A DNA stretch of 64,000 bases from Tetrastigma voinierianum (GCA_016808115.1 JAEQBH010003946.1:116745-180744), one strand, 5' to 3'; counted from the first letter of the stretch, positions 10,418 to 21,544 are shown. Notes: a model not told the origin generated them from the letters alone. Numbers and translations: made by a program.

Positions 10418-11736
10418 TGTGACCTTGATCGGGGTGTCAGTTGACTCTTACGTCAGTAATCTACAAGTCTCATGTCATGAGACCCATGCGATGCAAAAAT
10501 GACCACTTGGGCCTCACGCCATTACTCGTAAAATGTATATTTTTATCACAATTTGTTAATTATTACAATATATTCTGATTGTATTTAATTACAATTTATA
10601 CAAAATGGGTCTCTTGATTTTACAAAAATACAGAGAGAATGTCGGTTGTGCATTCTTTGACTTCTAGGCTCGGATGCATGCGCGTCCCACAGCGCGTCTT
10701 CGGTACCTAAAAATAGTCCACGGCCGGGGTGAGCAAAGCCAGTAGTGGAATTTCCCTCTTGGATTACTCCCGCTCATTGAAATGCAATGGCACACGAGCA
10801 TACAACACATGCTAATATATCACTCATGCGTGTATTAACAATTTAAATCTCATACATCATGTTATTGGAGTTTATAATCATATGAAAGCTTATTAGCTGC
10901 ATGGGCTAAGAGCTGTCAATGGATTCGTCTTGGAACTGGCTACATTCTAATCAACATATTATTAGCATGCGCGACAACGCCTGTCGCTGAATCACCTGAA
11001 CGGTCAGGTGGGTCAGGCTCTGGGATTTATTCGCGGTCCAAATCTTTGGGGCAGAAATCGCGGCCGTCGGCCTCAGCAAATCCACCCGTTGCAGGGCCCT
11101 TAGCGGTAAAAGCAGTAGGAGAAAAGCCCCTGCAGCTGGGTTTGTAGAAACTCCTGGCCCCGGAACCGCGTGTAGTGTTGTCGTGGGGAGCAAGCTTTTA
11201 ACCTTGCCTGCATGGGAAGCCCAGCGGTCCCGATCGGGAATTTTGAAAATTGGAGCCTCTCTCTGCAAAATCCTAAATTTTCCTTCTCTTTCTCGGTTGC
11301 TCCTCCCCTCTCTCCTTCCCTCTCCCCGAATGATTTGGGAACTTGATCAGGAAAGTCCTCTCTACATTCACGTGTCCATTTCTCATTGGACCGTAGGATT
11401 ACACCCTTATCCTTATCCATCTACCTTGAGATATCCCTCCTAATGGCATCATGCCATGTGTCATAAATGAGCCCACTTGACCTGGGTTTGACTGCATCTC
11501 AGCTTGACACGTAAGGCGCCTCTTGGGCGATCATAAGGTGCGAAGTGTCCGTGGCTCCTCTGCGTGCCTCGGCGTGAAATTCCGACTGTCTCGGAATTCG
11601 ACGAAATTCGAAGTGGTAGCTAGATTTCACGAGACGATTCCAACGGTGCCGTCCGTTTCGTCATCCGAGATCTAGAAAAATTCCGGATTTTTGACCGAAA
11701 TTACCATTCATCGCTTGGGGAATCTGGATTTTAAGT
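10418..11736 (-). repeat. LTR of family X, left copy (3' LTR)
   Basis: Similar along its length to 15,545-16,889, with shared segments such as AATCTACAAGTCTCATGTCA near 10,467, GTATTTAATTACAATTTATAC near 10,579, AGTCCACGGC near 10,714, and the ACACCCTTATCCTTATCCAT run near 11,401. It lacks the last dozen bases of the other copy (GGTCCTCACCA), so its inner edge is eroded. Small indels between the copies are frequent. Confidence 0.65.
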
Positions 11737-11949
11737 GCCGCGTTCTTGCCCTTAAAGAATTTAGTCCCGAAATTCCACACACATACACATCCAACCACGT
11801 GCATATACGACTGCGATCTGTTTGGTGTGTAAGCGATGACCTTTCGAGGTCCACGATCATGACTAACGTGGGTGTTCGACCTAATCCGTAATCTTTGAAT
11901 GGCGTCCATTCAGAACCCTTGCGGTTCGCCCACCCGATAAAATTTCCAG

Positions 11950-12215
11950 TGATTATCTCTAAATCTCGAGTCACCCCCAACTCCTATCACTGTTCTAAGT
12001 CACGGGTGATAACCACAGGATTTGTTTTCATCTCGAGTCACCTGATAACATAAGCAAACTCTAGTGGGTATTAACCGTATCATAATGTTTTCCTCTCGAG
12101 TGCTCCAGGCTCTATCCTCAACCCCTAAGTGCAGGTGATAATCATGTCCTTGTGTTTTCATCTCGAGTCCGCTCTCGACTCTATCCTTTCGACCCTAAGT
12201 CACGGGTGATATAGC
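11950..12215. repeat. Tandem array 1: about 90-bp units with CTCGAGT ... CTAAGTCACGGGTGATA
   Basis: About three imperfect units are seen. Each contains TCTCGAGT (11,965, 12,032, 12,094 and 12,163 regions) and a downstream TAAGT(CAC)GGGTGATA segment followed by TTTTCATCTCGAG. Unit length varies between about 65 and 95 bp through internal deletions. Confidence 0.6.
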
Positions 12216-12244
12216 AGATTTTCAAACAAAGTATTTGTTTTTAA

Positions 12245-12560
12245 CTATGGACAACCCTCCGATATAAATAGTGGACATACTCCGATAATCTATTTTGTGG
12301 ACCACCCTCCGATGTATATCAATGGACAACCCTCCGAATATATCAATTGGACAACCCTCCGAGTATATCAATTGGGCAACCCTCCGACGATTGATATTGT
12401 ATGTGGACAACCCTCCGAGTATATCAATTGGACAACTCTCCGACGATTGATATTATATGTGGACAACCCTCCGAGTATATCAACGATTGGACTGCCTCGA
12501 TGTTATGTGGACACACTCCGATAAATAATATTGTAGGTCAACCCTCCGAAACAATTCTCT
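12245..12560. repeat. Tandem array 2: units of GGACAACCCTCCGA plus TATATCAATT
   Basis: The 14-mer GGACAACCCTCCGA or close variants recurs about a dozen times, separated by variants of GTATATCAATT or CGATTGATATTGTATGT. Basic spacing is about 25-27 bp, with longer alternating units of about 45-50 bp. Every frame across the array can look open, so the short ORFs in it are not genes. Confidence 0.8.
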
Positions 12561-14030
12561 CAAGAAACCCCACCATGCACTCACTCCTAATGTTCTAGAG
12601 TGCCCTAGTGCATATGAAATGCGATGAGCCATTTCCATTTCCTTAACCCACTCTGACTCATTTGGACGTTGTCTATTAACCGAGCCACTAATCAGCACCA
12701 TACGCGGTGTTGATGCCTAGCCGTGTACTCACGACACACTATCGAACACCCATCACAGTGTCGATCTCATCTATGCACACTCACACCCATGTTATCGTGT
12801 TTGTGCATATAATGCAATTATGCCATGCGTGGCACCCAATCCCGAGGAGTCCACCATAAGCCAAAATCTCGGAGATCTACAACTCCCAAATCCAGACCTG
12901 TCCAGGTCGACTCTCACCCTACGTCCCACAAGGGAAAAACATCATCTTAGGGTTTCTCACAAAGGCCTTAACCTCTAAGCGATTCCATGCAGGTGCAACA
13001 ATGAATAAATTAAGTGCATCTAATTGAAATCTTCTCAAGTCAACAGATGCAGTGGCGATACCACATATCGGTATCGAGCTCTTAGTCTGCAATGCCATGA
13101 GATCTCTGCCTCCTAGGGCAATCTCGCCTCTTATGTCAAGTGTGGCCCGAAATACTGTGCTCAGTCTGCTGTCAGGCTAGAGTGCTGCTGAGTCTTGTAC
13201 GACCTCGACCCACACTGCGCCTGTGACCCGTTTGCAGTATTAGGTGTAGCAGTGTGGCACCACTGGGCGATCTTGGTTCCTGAGATCCATCTTGGGGATG
13301 GAGGAACAAGCTGCGTCCTCTCTGTCCCTCACAGCTAGCCTGGGATGAAGTAGCTTTCTCAAAACCTTGGGGATCTTGTCTCTGGATATCCTTGCAAAAC
13401 GAGTGTGCTTCTTTCCGGGTTGGAAGAAGATGAATCTTCTTCCTCTTAGTACCCGACACCCATATCTGGATGCCGCAGTATGTCGTCTACTCCTCACGGC
13501 TGCTCTTTGCACTAGCATACATCACTTGTGATCCACACTCTCTGACCTCATCAAGGCTTCTTGGTCAAACTGTGAGTGAACAGCAGCTGTACCACCAAGT
13601 GAACCAACCTCTACGTCTCTCCTCATTCTTAGTGTATAATAAATGAGTAAAATTCATTTGGTTTTCATTCAATATCCATTTCCCTAAGGTTTATAGTTCC
13701 TAACATAGCATTCTCCTTTTCCTATACGCATTTTATAATGCATATAATTCCTATCTGATACTTAGTACAATCATAATCCCTCATATACATCATACTGTAT
13801 ATGTCCTAACGCAATTTGAAACATAAATGTGTGATTAAAAAATGCCACCAAATAATAACGTATCTCGAAAGGTGCATCACGATCAGAGACACTATTCTGC
13901 TTGAAAAATTTTAAAAATTTTCACATACCACGTTAATGCATTTATAGTAAATTCCATATAAATATTTTATATATTAAATCATACCCAAGAAAAATTTTTA
14001 AAAATTTTTGTACTTTGGTAGTGTTTATGA
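12561..14030. other. Element-internal sequence, no recognisable gene
   Basis: This moderately GC-rich to AT-rich stretch is inside element X. On the minus strand, 13,172-13,518 has two overlapping open frames of about 95 codons rich in arginine and lysine, one containing KIPKVLRKLLHPRLAVRDRE. I recognise no gag or pol motif. They may be remnants of a gag-like gene or chance. The right end, 13,650-14,020, is AT-rich with nothing visible. Confidence 0.45.
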
Positions 14031-14039
14031 GCATTGGTA

Positions 14040-14870
14040 TAAGCGATTACCTTTGAACCTGGCAGGTTGGAGTACTTGCAGTGCGCACACCCGAACCAGT
14101 GCCGGCCCTGCGTGCAGCGCGGTGCCGGTGCGTGGCGTTTCACGCGCTGCGCCCGTATCAGCGCGTAGCCGGCGGCGCGCCTGGCCCGGCGCTGTCGCGG
14201 CGCGGCGTGCGCGGTCGGCGCAGCGTAAGCGCCGGTCGTGGCATATCGGCGTCTCCCTCTGCCAGTCCAAGCGACTGAAGTGCGACGTCGTTTCCGGTCG
14301 CGACCTCCGCAGGAGCCCATCCAATGTTGCGACATCGCAGCGGTGTCGCGACATCAAACTTCTTTGTCCGACCCGGCCCAGTCGCCACCGCATGGCGACA
14401 TCGATTGCATATCGCGACCTCACGGGCGACTTGACCTATGTAGCGACATCAGAAGTTCATCGTCGCGATACGAGTTTCCCCCTACCGAGGCGGTCGCGGC
14501 GTGGTTCCATGTCGCGATCACGGACTGCAAGCCTACGTCGACATCAACTTCCGTAGCCATTGACATCAATCCCAAACAGGCCAGGTCGCGACGTCAAAAT
14601 GATGTCGCGACCTCCTGCAATGTCGCCCATGTCGCGACGTCAACATGATGTCGCGACATCAAACCATCTTAGCCTCATCTGCGCTGCATTCGCGGCGCCA
14701 TGTAGCGGCCTCGCTACTGCCACCCGTATGCGACCTCAAGCGGCCTTCCGGCTTCAATGCATCGCCCGATCCCGGCCATGCCAGCGGCGTCCATTCACGG
14801 TGCGACACCAGCCAAACCAATCGGTGCGACACTCGAATCCATGTCGCGACCTCAGCGAGGTCCTAACACA
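14040..14870. repeat. GC-rich island with many dispersed TCGCGAC(A/C/G)TC motifs
   Basis: A sharply bounded GC-rich block inside otherwise AT-rich DNA. From about 14,280 the motif GTCGCGACATC or GTCGCGACCTC and one-base variants recurs roughly 15 times at irregular spacing of about 15-60 bp; clusters are clear at 14,585-14,660. TCGCGA is palindromic, so the motif reads on both strands. Long overlapping frames exist on both strands because GC-rich DNA has few stops; none shows a known domain. The first part, 14,090-14,230, is CG-rich and repetitive without the motif. The island ends at a T-run near 14,881. Confidence 0.65.
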
Positions 14871-14881
14871 CCCAGCGAAAT

Positions 14882-15525
14882 TTTTTTTTTTTTTTCATCC
14901 TCCAGCAGCCTTCTTTTCTGCTACTTTTGATGCAGTAGCCTAACCCACTGCTATACCTAAACTTCAAAAATTTAAGAGTTGAACAACTCTTTTCCATGTC
15001 TGAAAACTAGAACAACCTTCCGAATTTCACAACACCATCTTTGCTGTTCACTTGGAACTTCCTTTGAGAGAAAATCAAAATTTTTTTTTCAAATCCTCTA
15101 GTAACCTTCCTATTCACTCCACAAAGATCTTGAGTATCTTAAAAGCGCTCTCTACCCACTAAATTTCTAGACTTTAATTACAATTCTTTCCTTGTACATG
15201 GAATAATTTTCGAGTCCACAAATCCCGATACGTTAGTGTTCAAAAGCTGAACCTTTGCCGAAGAATTTTTTAAGTTTATTTACGGACCGTTCACGCCCAT
15301 AAATCCTGGAACATCTAAGAGTTGTGTTTTCTCGGCCTAATGTTGACACTTTTTCCTATGCTAATCTGACATCTTAATTCACAATTCATATAACAAACAT
15401 GTTATACACCATCACACATCATATTTAATTCACAAAAATGCACGATGTATGATCTATCCTGTGCCACAAAGTCTAGTATGTGTATACCTAACTCTACACC
15501 ACCGAGCTCCCAGGTGACAGACACC
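14882..15525. other. Element-internal sequence, no gene
   Basis: AT-rich, with poly-T runs near 14,881 and 15,082. Nothing coding is recognised. It runs up to the putative primer binding site of element X. Confidence 0.5.
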
Positions 15526-15538
15526 TTAGCTCGATACC
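15526..15538 (-). promoter_or_regulatory. Putative tRNA-iMet primer binding site of element X
   Basis: The minus strand reads GGTATCGAGCTAA next to the LTR inner edge, close to the TGGTATCAGAGCTAA of initiator-Met-primed LTR elements, with one base missing. It sets the element's orientation as leftward. Confidence 0.5.
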
Positions 15539-15544
15539 GTCCTT

Positions 15545-16889
15545 TGTGTGCCGTCAGGGGTGTCGGGTTGATGCCGTCCCGACCGAGGAAATCTACAAGT
15601 CTCATGTCATGAGACCCATACACGTGCAAAAATGACCACTTGGGCCTACACATCATACTCATAAAATGTATATTTTATACAAAAATTTATTTAATTACAA
15701 TATATTTACAATTGTATTTAATTACAATTTATACAAAAATGGGTCTCTTGCCCAGAATTTTACAAATACAAGAGAGAATGTCGGTTTGGCCCATTTCTTC
15801 AATCTGGCCTGGATCATCATGTCCCCAAGCGCGTCTTCGATTACCTAAAAAAATAGTCCCACGGCCCGGGGTGAGCAAAGCCAGTGGTGGAATTTCCACT
15901 ACTTGGATTACTCGTACTCATTGAAATGCAATGGCACCAAACATACAACACATGCTAATATATCACTCATCGTATATTAACAATTTAAATCTCATATCAT
16001 GTTATTAGGTTTATAATCATAACATAAGCTTAGCTCATAGGCTAAGACCTGATCGGGCGGTTCGTCTTGGAACTGACCTGATTTCACAATCAACATGTTG
16101 TTCACCCATGGCAGCAACACATCACACAATCCACAAGTCAGGTAATTTGTCCAAACCACACCAAGGATTTATTCACTCGTTCGATCTTTGGAACCGAAAT
16201 CACGGCACGATCCCGGCCTCCAGCAAATCCCGCCCATTACAAAACCCTTAAGCAAAAGTAAAACAAGTAGGAGAAAAACCCCTACCTTCAGGGTTTGTAA
16301 AAACTCCTAAAGCTGGAGACCACGTGTAGTCCTTGCTAGTGGGGAGCAGCATCTTTGCCTCGCCCAGGAAGCCAGCGATCCGATCGCGGAATTTTAGAGA
16401 GAGGTGGGCCTCTCTCTGTAAAAATCCCTCATTACCTCTCTCTTTCTCAGTTGCTCTCTCCCTCTCCTTCCTCCCAAGCGGTTGGGAGACTTGGTGAAGG
16501 AAAGTCCTCTCTATTCCACGTGTCCATTTCTCATTGGACCATGGGATTACACCCTTATCCTTATCCATCTACCTTGAGATATCCTTCAATGGCATCATGC
16601 CATGTGTCACAAAGTGAGCCCACTTGACCTCGGGTTGGTGCATCTCGGCTTGACACGTGGGCCTCTTGGGCCCGATCATAAGTGCCAGTATCGCGCTCCT
16701 CTCGTGCGCCGAACAATGTGAAATTCGATCACCGAATTCGACGAAGTCGAGTGGTAGCTAGATTTCACAGACGATTCCATGATTGCCCGTTCATTTAGTA
16801 AATCCGAGGATCTAGAAAAATTCAGTTTTTGACCCGAAATTACCATTTTACCCTCCTTGAATCACCTGGATTTTAAGGGGTCCTCACCA
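15545..16889 (-). repeat. LTR of family X, right copy (5' LTR)
   Basis: Direct-repeat partner of 10,418-11,736, including the CTCATGTCATGAGACCCATA block near 15,600, the CATGCTAATATATCACTCAT segment near 15,952 and the ACACCCTTATCCTTATCCAT run near 16,549. Its outer end, read on the minus strand, starts TGGTGAGGACCCC, a common style for plant gypsy LTR starts. Confidence 0.65.
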
Positions 16890-16894
16890 GGCGT

Positions 16895-18231
16895 TATGGA
16901 GTTGACTTAGTGGAATCAATGTAAGAGTTATATTTGAAAATTTATGGTTGATGATTTTGATTTACACGGAGCAAGGAGCAAGGAGGATTTCTTATGTGAA
17001 ATGTTGAGATTCTTGAATTATTCTTGAAACATGAATGAATGCTTTGAGTGGTTATTGTTAATACATGCATATGCATATTAGTGTGAAAATAATGAAGGGA
17101 TTTTGGAAAATATCGGATGTTGATATATGTTTAAAGTGTTTGTTGCAATATCAAAGATTGAGATTTGAATTAGAAAATGGTGATGATGGAAAATTGGTAT
17201 TGTGCATTTAGTTGCATCCATGATTAGTTATAAGAATTGGTCATGTGAGCAGCCGAAAATGATGGGACCCCAAAGAGGGCAAGGTAAAAATAAAAATAAA
17301 AATAAAATGAAATGAGAAAAGGCCTGAGTGATAAAGAAGGAGAGAGATCCCTAAGGTGAAAAGACAGTTCACCACTGGTAAGACTCTGGGATGTGGGAGT
17401 GTATTAGGGGGTCGGCCTTATATCATAGAGTGAAACCTGAAAAGCGATACGCATTTTCATGATTATTGCATTATTCTCATTGCATCTCATCATAATTCAT
17501 TTGTGTACATTTTGTTGAGTGTGTAAATTGTGTGAATCATGTTTGATGATGCGGAAGAGTGTAAAATTGTGTGCATTTGGTGGAATGTTGTTTGTTGATG
17601 TGTTGATGTAGGTGTATGTGTTGTAAGTTTTTATGTTTATTTTATTTAACTAGATTAACTTTGAACCTTTATTCAACCATTTATATGATTAGAGGTTATA
17701 TGGAGTATATGTGGTGTATTGTAAGTTTCTATGTTTGTGTTATTCATTAAATACTGAACTTTAGCTATACTACTTAACCCCATTGGGTGTGAATCACTCT
17801 ACTTAACAACGTAGAAATGCTCACCTCTTTATTCTCTAAATTTTTAGATGCAAAGATAGTTTTGGGAAAGAACAAGAAGATCCCAGATTGTATCAGATGC
17901 TGAAAAACCATAGGCTAATATAAGGATTGTCACATTTTAATTTATTTATTTTAAAGTGAGAGTTAGAATTCTTGCAAGTCTAAATTAAATGTCATTATTT
18001 GTAAAATATGATTTGAAATTCTTGAAATAAATTTTTGTAGATATTCATAGTAAACAACTTGGTTGGTATATTGATTAGTATAGTGGTGATTTTGTAAATG
18101 GGTGAAGTAAAGAAAAAAATAGAGTACTCAATTCAATTGTCAGCTTAGACTAGGAAAACCCTTAGGGTCAAATTGTTGACCTAGGATCACGAGTCATATT
18201 TAGGATTGCCCAAAATCCAAGGCGTGACAGA
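16895..18231 (+). repeat. Probable right part of an older Ty3/gypsy LTR interrupted by element X
   Basis: No coding sequence is seen. The segment ends with GCCCAAAATCCAAGGCGTGACA at 18,210-18,231, typical of the 3' end of plant Tekay/Del-type LTRs, preceded by an AT-rich U3/R-like region and short GGTCGGCC-type blocks near 17,410. A (TAAAAA)-like simple repeat lies at 17,286-17,310. Element X's target duplication lies at its left edge, so the LTR may start left of 10,418. Confidence 0.4.
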
Positions 18232-18735
18232 TAGCGTCAGGAAACATAGAGGATTCAGGATCGTTCTTGGGAATAAGGCGACAATCTTTGAGTCTTGTCA
18301 AAAGGTGTACAAGGTATGGAGTGAGTAATAGGACATCAACTATCAGCTCGACTTGGGTCTTATCATCGATCTTCCTCTCTCCAGGAAAGGAGAGATCAAG
18401 CTTCCTTCTCTCTCCGATATCTTTTGAATTGCTTGTTTATTCTTGAGATCAAGACTCCAGAAGGCTCTCTTTATAGCTCTTGTCAAAACAACATGGCGAA
18501 TACGTACTAGAAGCTTTGTTATAATTCATACAGATATTTCTGCCAAGGTTGTATTTGAATGATAAGATGCTTTCTATTTTAGAAAAAAAAAACCAAGAAT
18601 TTGAAGTGTCGTGATGAAATTGGGAAAATTAAGATGTGTTGATATTTCAAATGTTTGGGTTGAATATGTTTGAATATGTTTCCAAATTGGAAAAGCAGCT
18701 TATTTGAATTGAAAATTTAAAAAACGAAAATATTT
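18232..18735. other. No gene seen
   Basis: Mixed-composition DNA with nothing recognisable. A possible LTR-element interior follows the LTR end at 18,231, but no primer binding site is visible. Confidence 0.4.
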
Positions 18736-18739
18736 AGCT

Positions 18740-19060
18740 CTATTAGGAAGTCATCCGATCACACATAAGGCAGTCCTATGGCCGCAGCCAACCTCAAACC
18801 GTGATTATAGAGCATCTTATAGCCACAATCCGCCTCAAACCATGACAATAGAGCATCCTATAGCCACGGCCAATCTCAAATTATGGCTATAGAGCAGTCT
18901 TATGGCCCCGACCAGCCTTAAACCAAAACTATAGACTATGCTAAGTTTGCACACGATCATATATAGCCTACAACTAAGGTCAAGCTTGACCGCCACTATA
19001 ACCTGATATTTTAGTTGTGCATCCAAGTGTTCTTGTGTCTATAATATTTGGTTACACCAT
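18740..19060. repeat. Degenerate tandem repeat with TATAGCCAC and CTCAAACCATGAC segments
   Basis: Units of about 55-60 bp share 'CTATAGCC(A/G)C(A/G)(G/A)CCAACCTCAAACC(A/G)TGACTATAGAGCA'. About four to five copies lie between 18,755 and 18,990 and decay to the right. Such arrays are often subterminal regions of DNA transposons; no terminal inverted repeat was found. Confidence 0.5.
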
Positions 19061-19329
19061 CTATGACCGTATATGTCGCGGTTTGTTTCATTTACGGGCT
19101 ATATGTTAATAGTCGCATTACTTATTACATTTAGCCGGGGTCGTGATGCGGCCTCCCTATCTTGTATTGGCATCCAACTTCCTGGTTAATGAATTAGACC
19201 AAGTGACTCTAGGAAATACGGGAATCCCATATCCACTCCTTGGTATTCCATTGCCCAATCCTGAAATTGTTCTTCGACTTGGAACCCCAAATTAAATGGC
19301 TCCAGGACGGTGAAGACTGAGCAATATCT

Positions 19330-19568
19330 TGTGAAGCTGATACGCATGGGGAGATCAGTGAAGAGGCATATCAAACATTTGTTATTAGGCCTTGTAGAGA
19401 TAATGACTGGTGTTCAACCCTTGTGGGGGAGATCAGTCGAAGGGACATATCAAACATTTGTATTAAGCAAGAAAAACTGCATATTCCAAGTGGCCTGCCT
19501 CATGAAGTTGAGAATGTACTCAATGGCTGCTTTGAGTATGACCTCCGCAATCGACCTTTAACGGTAGA
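19330..19568 (+). pseudogene. Kinase-like C-terminal fragment (orphan)
   Basis: One frame starting near 19,347 is open to a TAA at about 19,566. It ends with IPSGLPHEVENVLNGCFEYD, then LRNRPLTVDIL, which looks like the 'C-x-x-x-(D/N)-x-x-x-R-P' end (subdomain XI) of a plant protein kinase. No glycine loop, HRD or DFG lies upstream. The segment GGGGAGATCAGT(C)GAAG...CATATCAAACATTTG occurs twice (19,349 and 19,430), so part is internally duplicated. It may be an isolated exon of a split gene, a captured fragment or a pseudogene. I am not sure of the kinase family. Confidence 0.35.
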
Positions 19569-19700
19569 TATTTTGTAAGCATTTGAAAGGTATTTTTATT
19601 ATCTATCAATTCATTTTCCTTATAATTCACTGAAATAGAAAAAAGGTGGTCTTCTAATAATTATCTGCAACAGTACTACTCTTGCAAATTAAGTTCTTTA

Positions 19701-20039
19701 GGCCCCGTTTAGTTCACGAAAATTTTCAACTCTATCCAAAATTCAGAATATGAAAATTTTCAATGTATTCTAATCTTTAATTTTGTTTTGGAAAATCGTT
19801 TCGTACTTGAATTTGGTTGAAAATACGTTTTCATTTTAATACATTTGGGTGAATTTGGTTGAATTTGGTCGAAAACAGGAAACTGACTTTTACATTTTTG
19901 GATCATTATATAAAATGTTGAAAATAGTGAATTCATTTTCTTTGTTTTCAAAATTGTTTCGTCTTATTCTAGTAACTAAGCGCGTTTCCTTTGTTTCAGT
20001 TTGAATAAACGAAAATTTTACACCCTACTAAACAGGGCC
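19701..20039. mobile_element. Tourist/PIF-Harbinger-like MITE
   Basis: A 339-bp element is bounded by terminal inverted repeats GGCCCCGTTTAG (19,701-19,712) and CTAAACAGGGCC (20,028-20,039), with one mismatch, and flanked by TTA on both sides (19,698-19,700 and 20,040-20,042). The TTA duplication and GGCC(C/T)... terminus fit Tourist-type MITEs. It has no coding capacity. Confidence 0.85.
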
Positions 20040-20105
20040 TTATTATCTGTTATCCTTCTTGCTAGCCTTTTCAATGGATGCAGTCCCTTGATTTGAGGAG
20101 AACTT

Positions 20106-20479
20106 TGTTGGGAATTAATCTCAGTTCTTCGTTAAGATCATTCATGGAAGAAGAAGATTTAGAGAGAAAGCAAGTGATCTTTATTTAAACCGTAGCTAAT
20201 CATTTGTACAAACTCAGACCATGCACCAAGCTAGGCCGGCATTTGCTTTGGAACCTTTCTCTCACTACTCCCAATTAATACACCCCTCACCGGATCATTG
20301 CATTTCCCTAACACACTAACAACCTAGATATAGCAGATTAGGAATCCTTTATCAAGTTGTTACAAGTGATAAGTAGTACAACCAACTCATTCATTCAGCT
20401 CTTAACCCAATATGCTAACTAACTAACAAATAACTTTTATTTAGATGGAGGCATATGAGGGACACCCGAGATAACAACA
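20106..20479 (-). repeat. Candidate solo or truncated LTR, leftward
   Basis: The 374-bp segment starts TGTTGGGAATTAATC and ends GAGATAACAACA, giving TGTTG...CAACA ends. On the minus strand it is preceded by a purine-rich tract (AAAATGAGGGCCAAGGTGG, about 20,483-20,501), the sort of polypurine tract that sits before a 3' LTR. No second LTR or target duplication was found. Confidence 0.4.
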
Positions 20480-20587
20480 ATCCACCTTGGCCCTCATTTT
20501 CTTCAAACCTGCCATGATCAAAACAGAAAAACTTGCAAGCCTTTCTATGCTTTGACAGTCCACTTGCACGTCACTTTGCAAGCCTTT

Positions 20588-20738
20588 CTACGGTTTGGCA
20601 TTAGAGAATGCATCTTCACCTGTACCCCTTGAGCCATATGCTTCGGTCCATATAGTTCCAGACTCCACCTCAATGAGATAATCCCTTATTGCTTTTAGAT
20701 ATTCATCAGCAACTTCTTCTACATGCTCCACTTGCAGC
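20588..20738 (-). pseudogene. Orphan terminal exon, unknown protein
   Basis: On the minus strand a CTGCAG acceptor is followed by an open frame of about 50 codons ending in TAG at 20,588-20,590. It reads LQVEHVEEVADEYLKAIRDY, then LIEVESGTIWTEAYGSRGTG, then EDAFSNAKP. Composition and codon pattern look like a real protein-coding exon, and it ends about 110 bp before the LTR-like segment at 20,106-20,479. No upstream exons are evident up to 21,900. It may be the last exon of a broken gene or a fragment carried by a retroelement. The family is not recognised. Confidence 0.35.
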
Positions 20739-20759
20739 CTGCAGCATCATATCTAGGTG

Positions 20760-21540
20760 TTTCACTCACTCATTTAATGATCAAATATTAAAAATAATCA
20801 CCATCAAATAATTATGGTAATTCTTTTTCCAAAAATAATTCAACTAAATACAAAGGGCTCCAATTATTAACACTAAAAGATAAGAACAAAAGAATAAGTA
20901 GAATTACCAATGATAAATTAAATTGGGATACCGATACCCACCAACAAAAGAATAAAAAAATACTAGGAATGGCAATGACAGTGACCTCAGAACAAAGGAA
21001 TTAAAAAACTAAAGACTAACCAAGTTGTTATAATACAATTGTCAAACATCTCGGCCCACATGAAAATAATATATAATAATGATACAACTTCATGAAAATA
21101 ATATAATAATAATAATAATACAATAAAACAAAAACATGCATGTAGAATGACAACTTTTTCTCACGTGAAGACACAGCCGAAAACTCCCATGATATTTTCC
21201 CCGATGGGACTTATTTTTCTCTCCCTGCACACCATCATTCTAAACCACACAATGTGTATAGGAGAGATTGTAGGATGCTAGTTTTTAAGAAAATTATTGA
21301 ACGCAACATTGAATCGTTAATATGTAGTCAACAACAAAATAGTATATATAACAGCAGCGATCACCAGTAGCAGAAAAAGTCCCGTCAAAGAGAAGAGAAG
21401 ACAGACGTTTTAAAAGAATAGAATCTGAATTACCGGAAAGGATGGCACTTCTCAAAATTTATATTTATCTCTTATTGCTAAAATTTCAATCTCCCTCTTT
21501 TCTTAAAACATATCAATTATATTATTCCACGGGTCACACG
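20760..21540. other. AT-rich spacer, no gene
   Basis: Contains (AAT)n-like runs near 21,080-21,122 and nothing coding that I can support. Confidence 0.5.
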
Positions 21541-21544
21541 GCCT

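Larger units (their letters stand above)
10418..16889 (-). mobile_element. Non-autonomous LTR retrotransposon, family X, leftward
   Basis: Two long direct repeats (10,418-11,736 and 15,545-16,889) bound about 3.8 kb that holds no recognisable gag, protease, RT or integrase. Orientation comes from a primer-binding-site-like sequence at 15,526-15,538, read on the minus strand just inside the right repeat. The outer edges read TGTGACC on the left and CTCACCA on the right, a TG...CA layout. Flanks GACGT (10,413-10,417) and GGCGT (16,890-16,894) match at four of five bases, as an aged target duplication would. The inside holds two tandem arrays and a GC-rich island. A third copy of the LTR is at 1-1,280. 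Lineage is unknown; the PBS would suit copia or Tekay-like gypsy elements. Confidence 0.55.

Noticed and set aside
11100..11443. Frames of about 86-106 codons in LTR B and a similar one at 16,248-16,568 in LTR C
   Set aside because: The minus-strand frames share a start (MDKDKGVI...) but differ by frameshifts afterwards. They are LTR sequence with no known domain, so shared ancestry rather than coding explains the likeness.
12245..12598. Open frames on both strands of about 60-75 codons
   Set aside because: They arise from the 26-bp tandem repeat, whose period lacks stops; no protein features.
13979..14943. Several overlapping frames of 65-180 codons on both strands
   Set aside because: The block is GC-rich and repetitive, so stops are rare in every frame; no start context, domain or consistent codon use.
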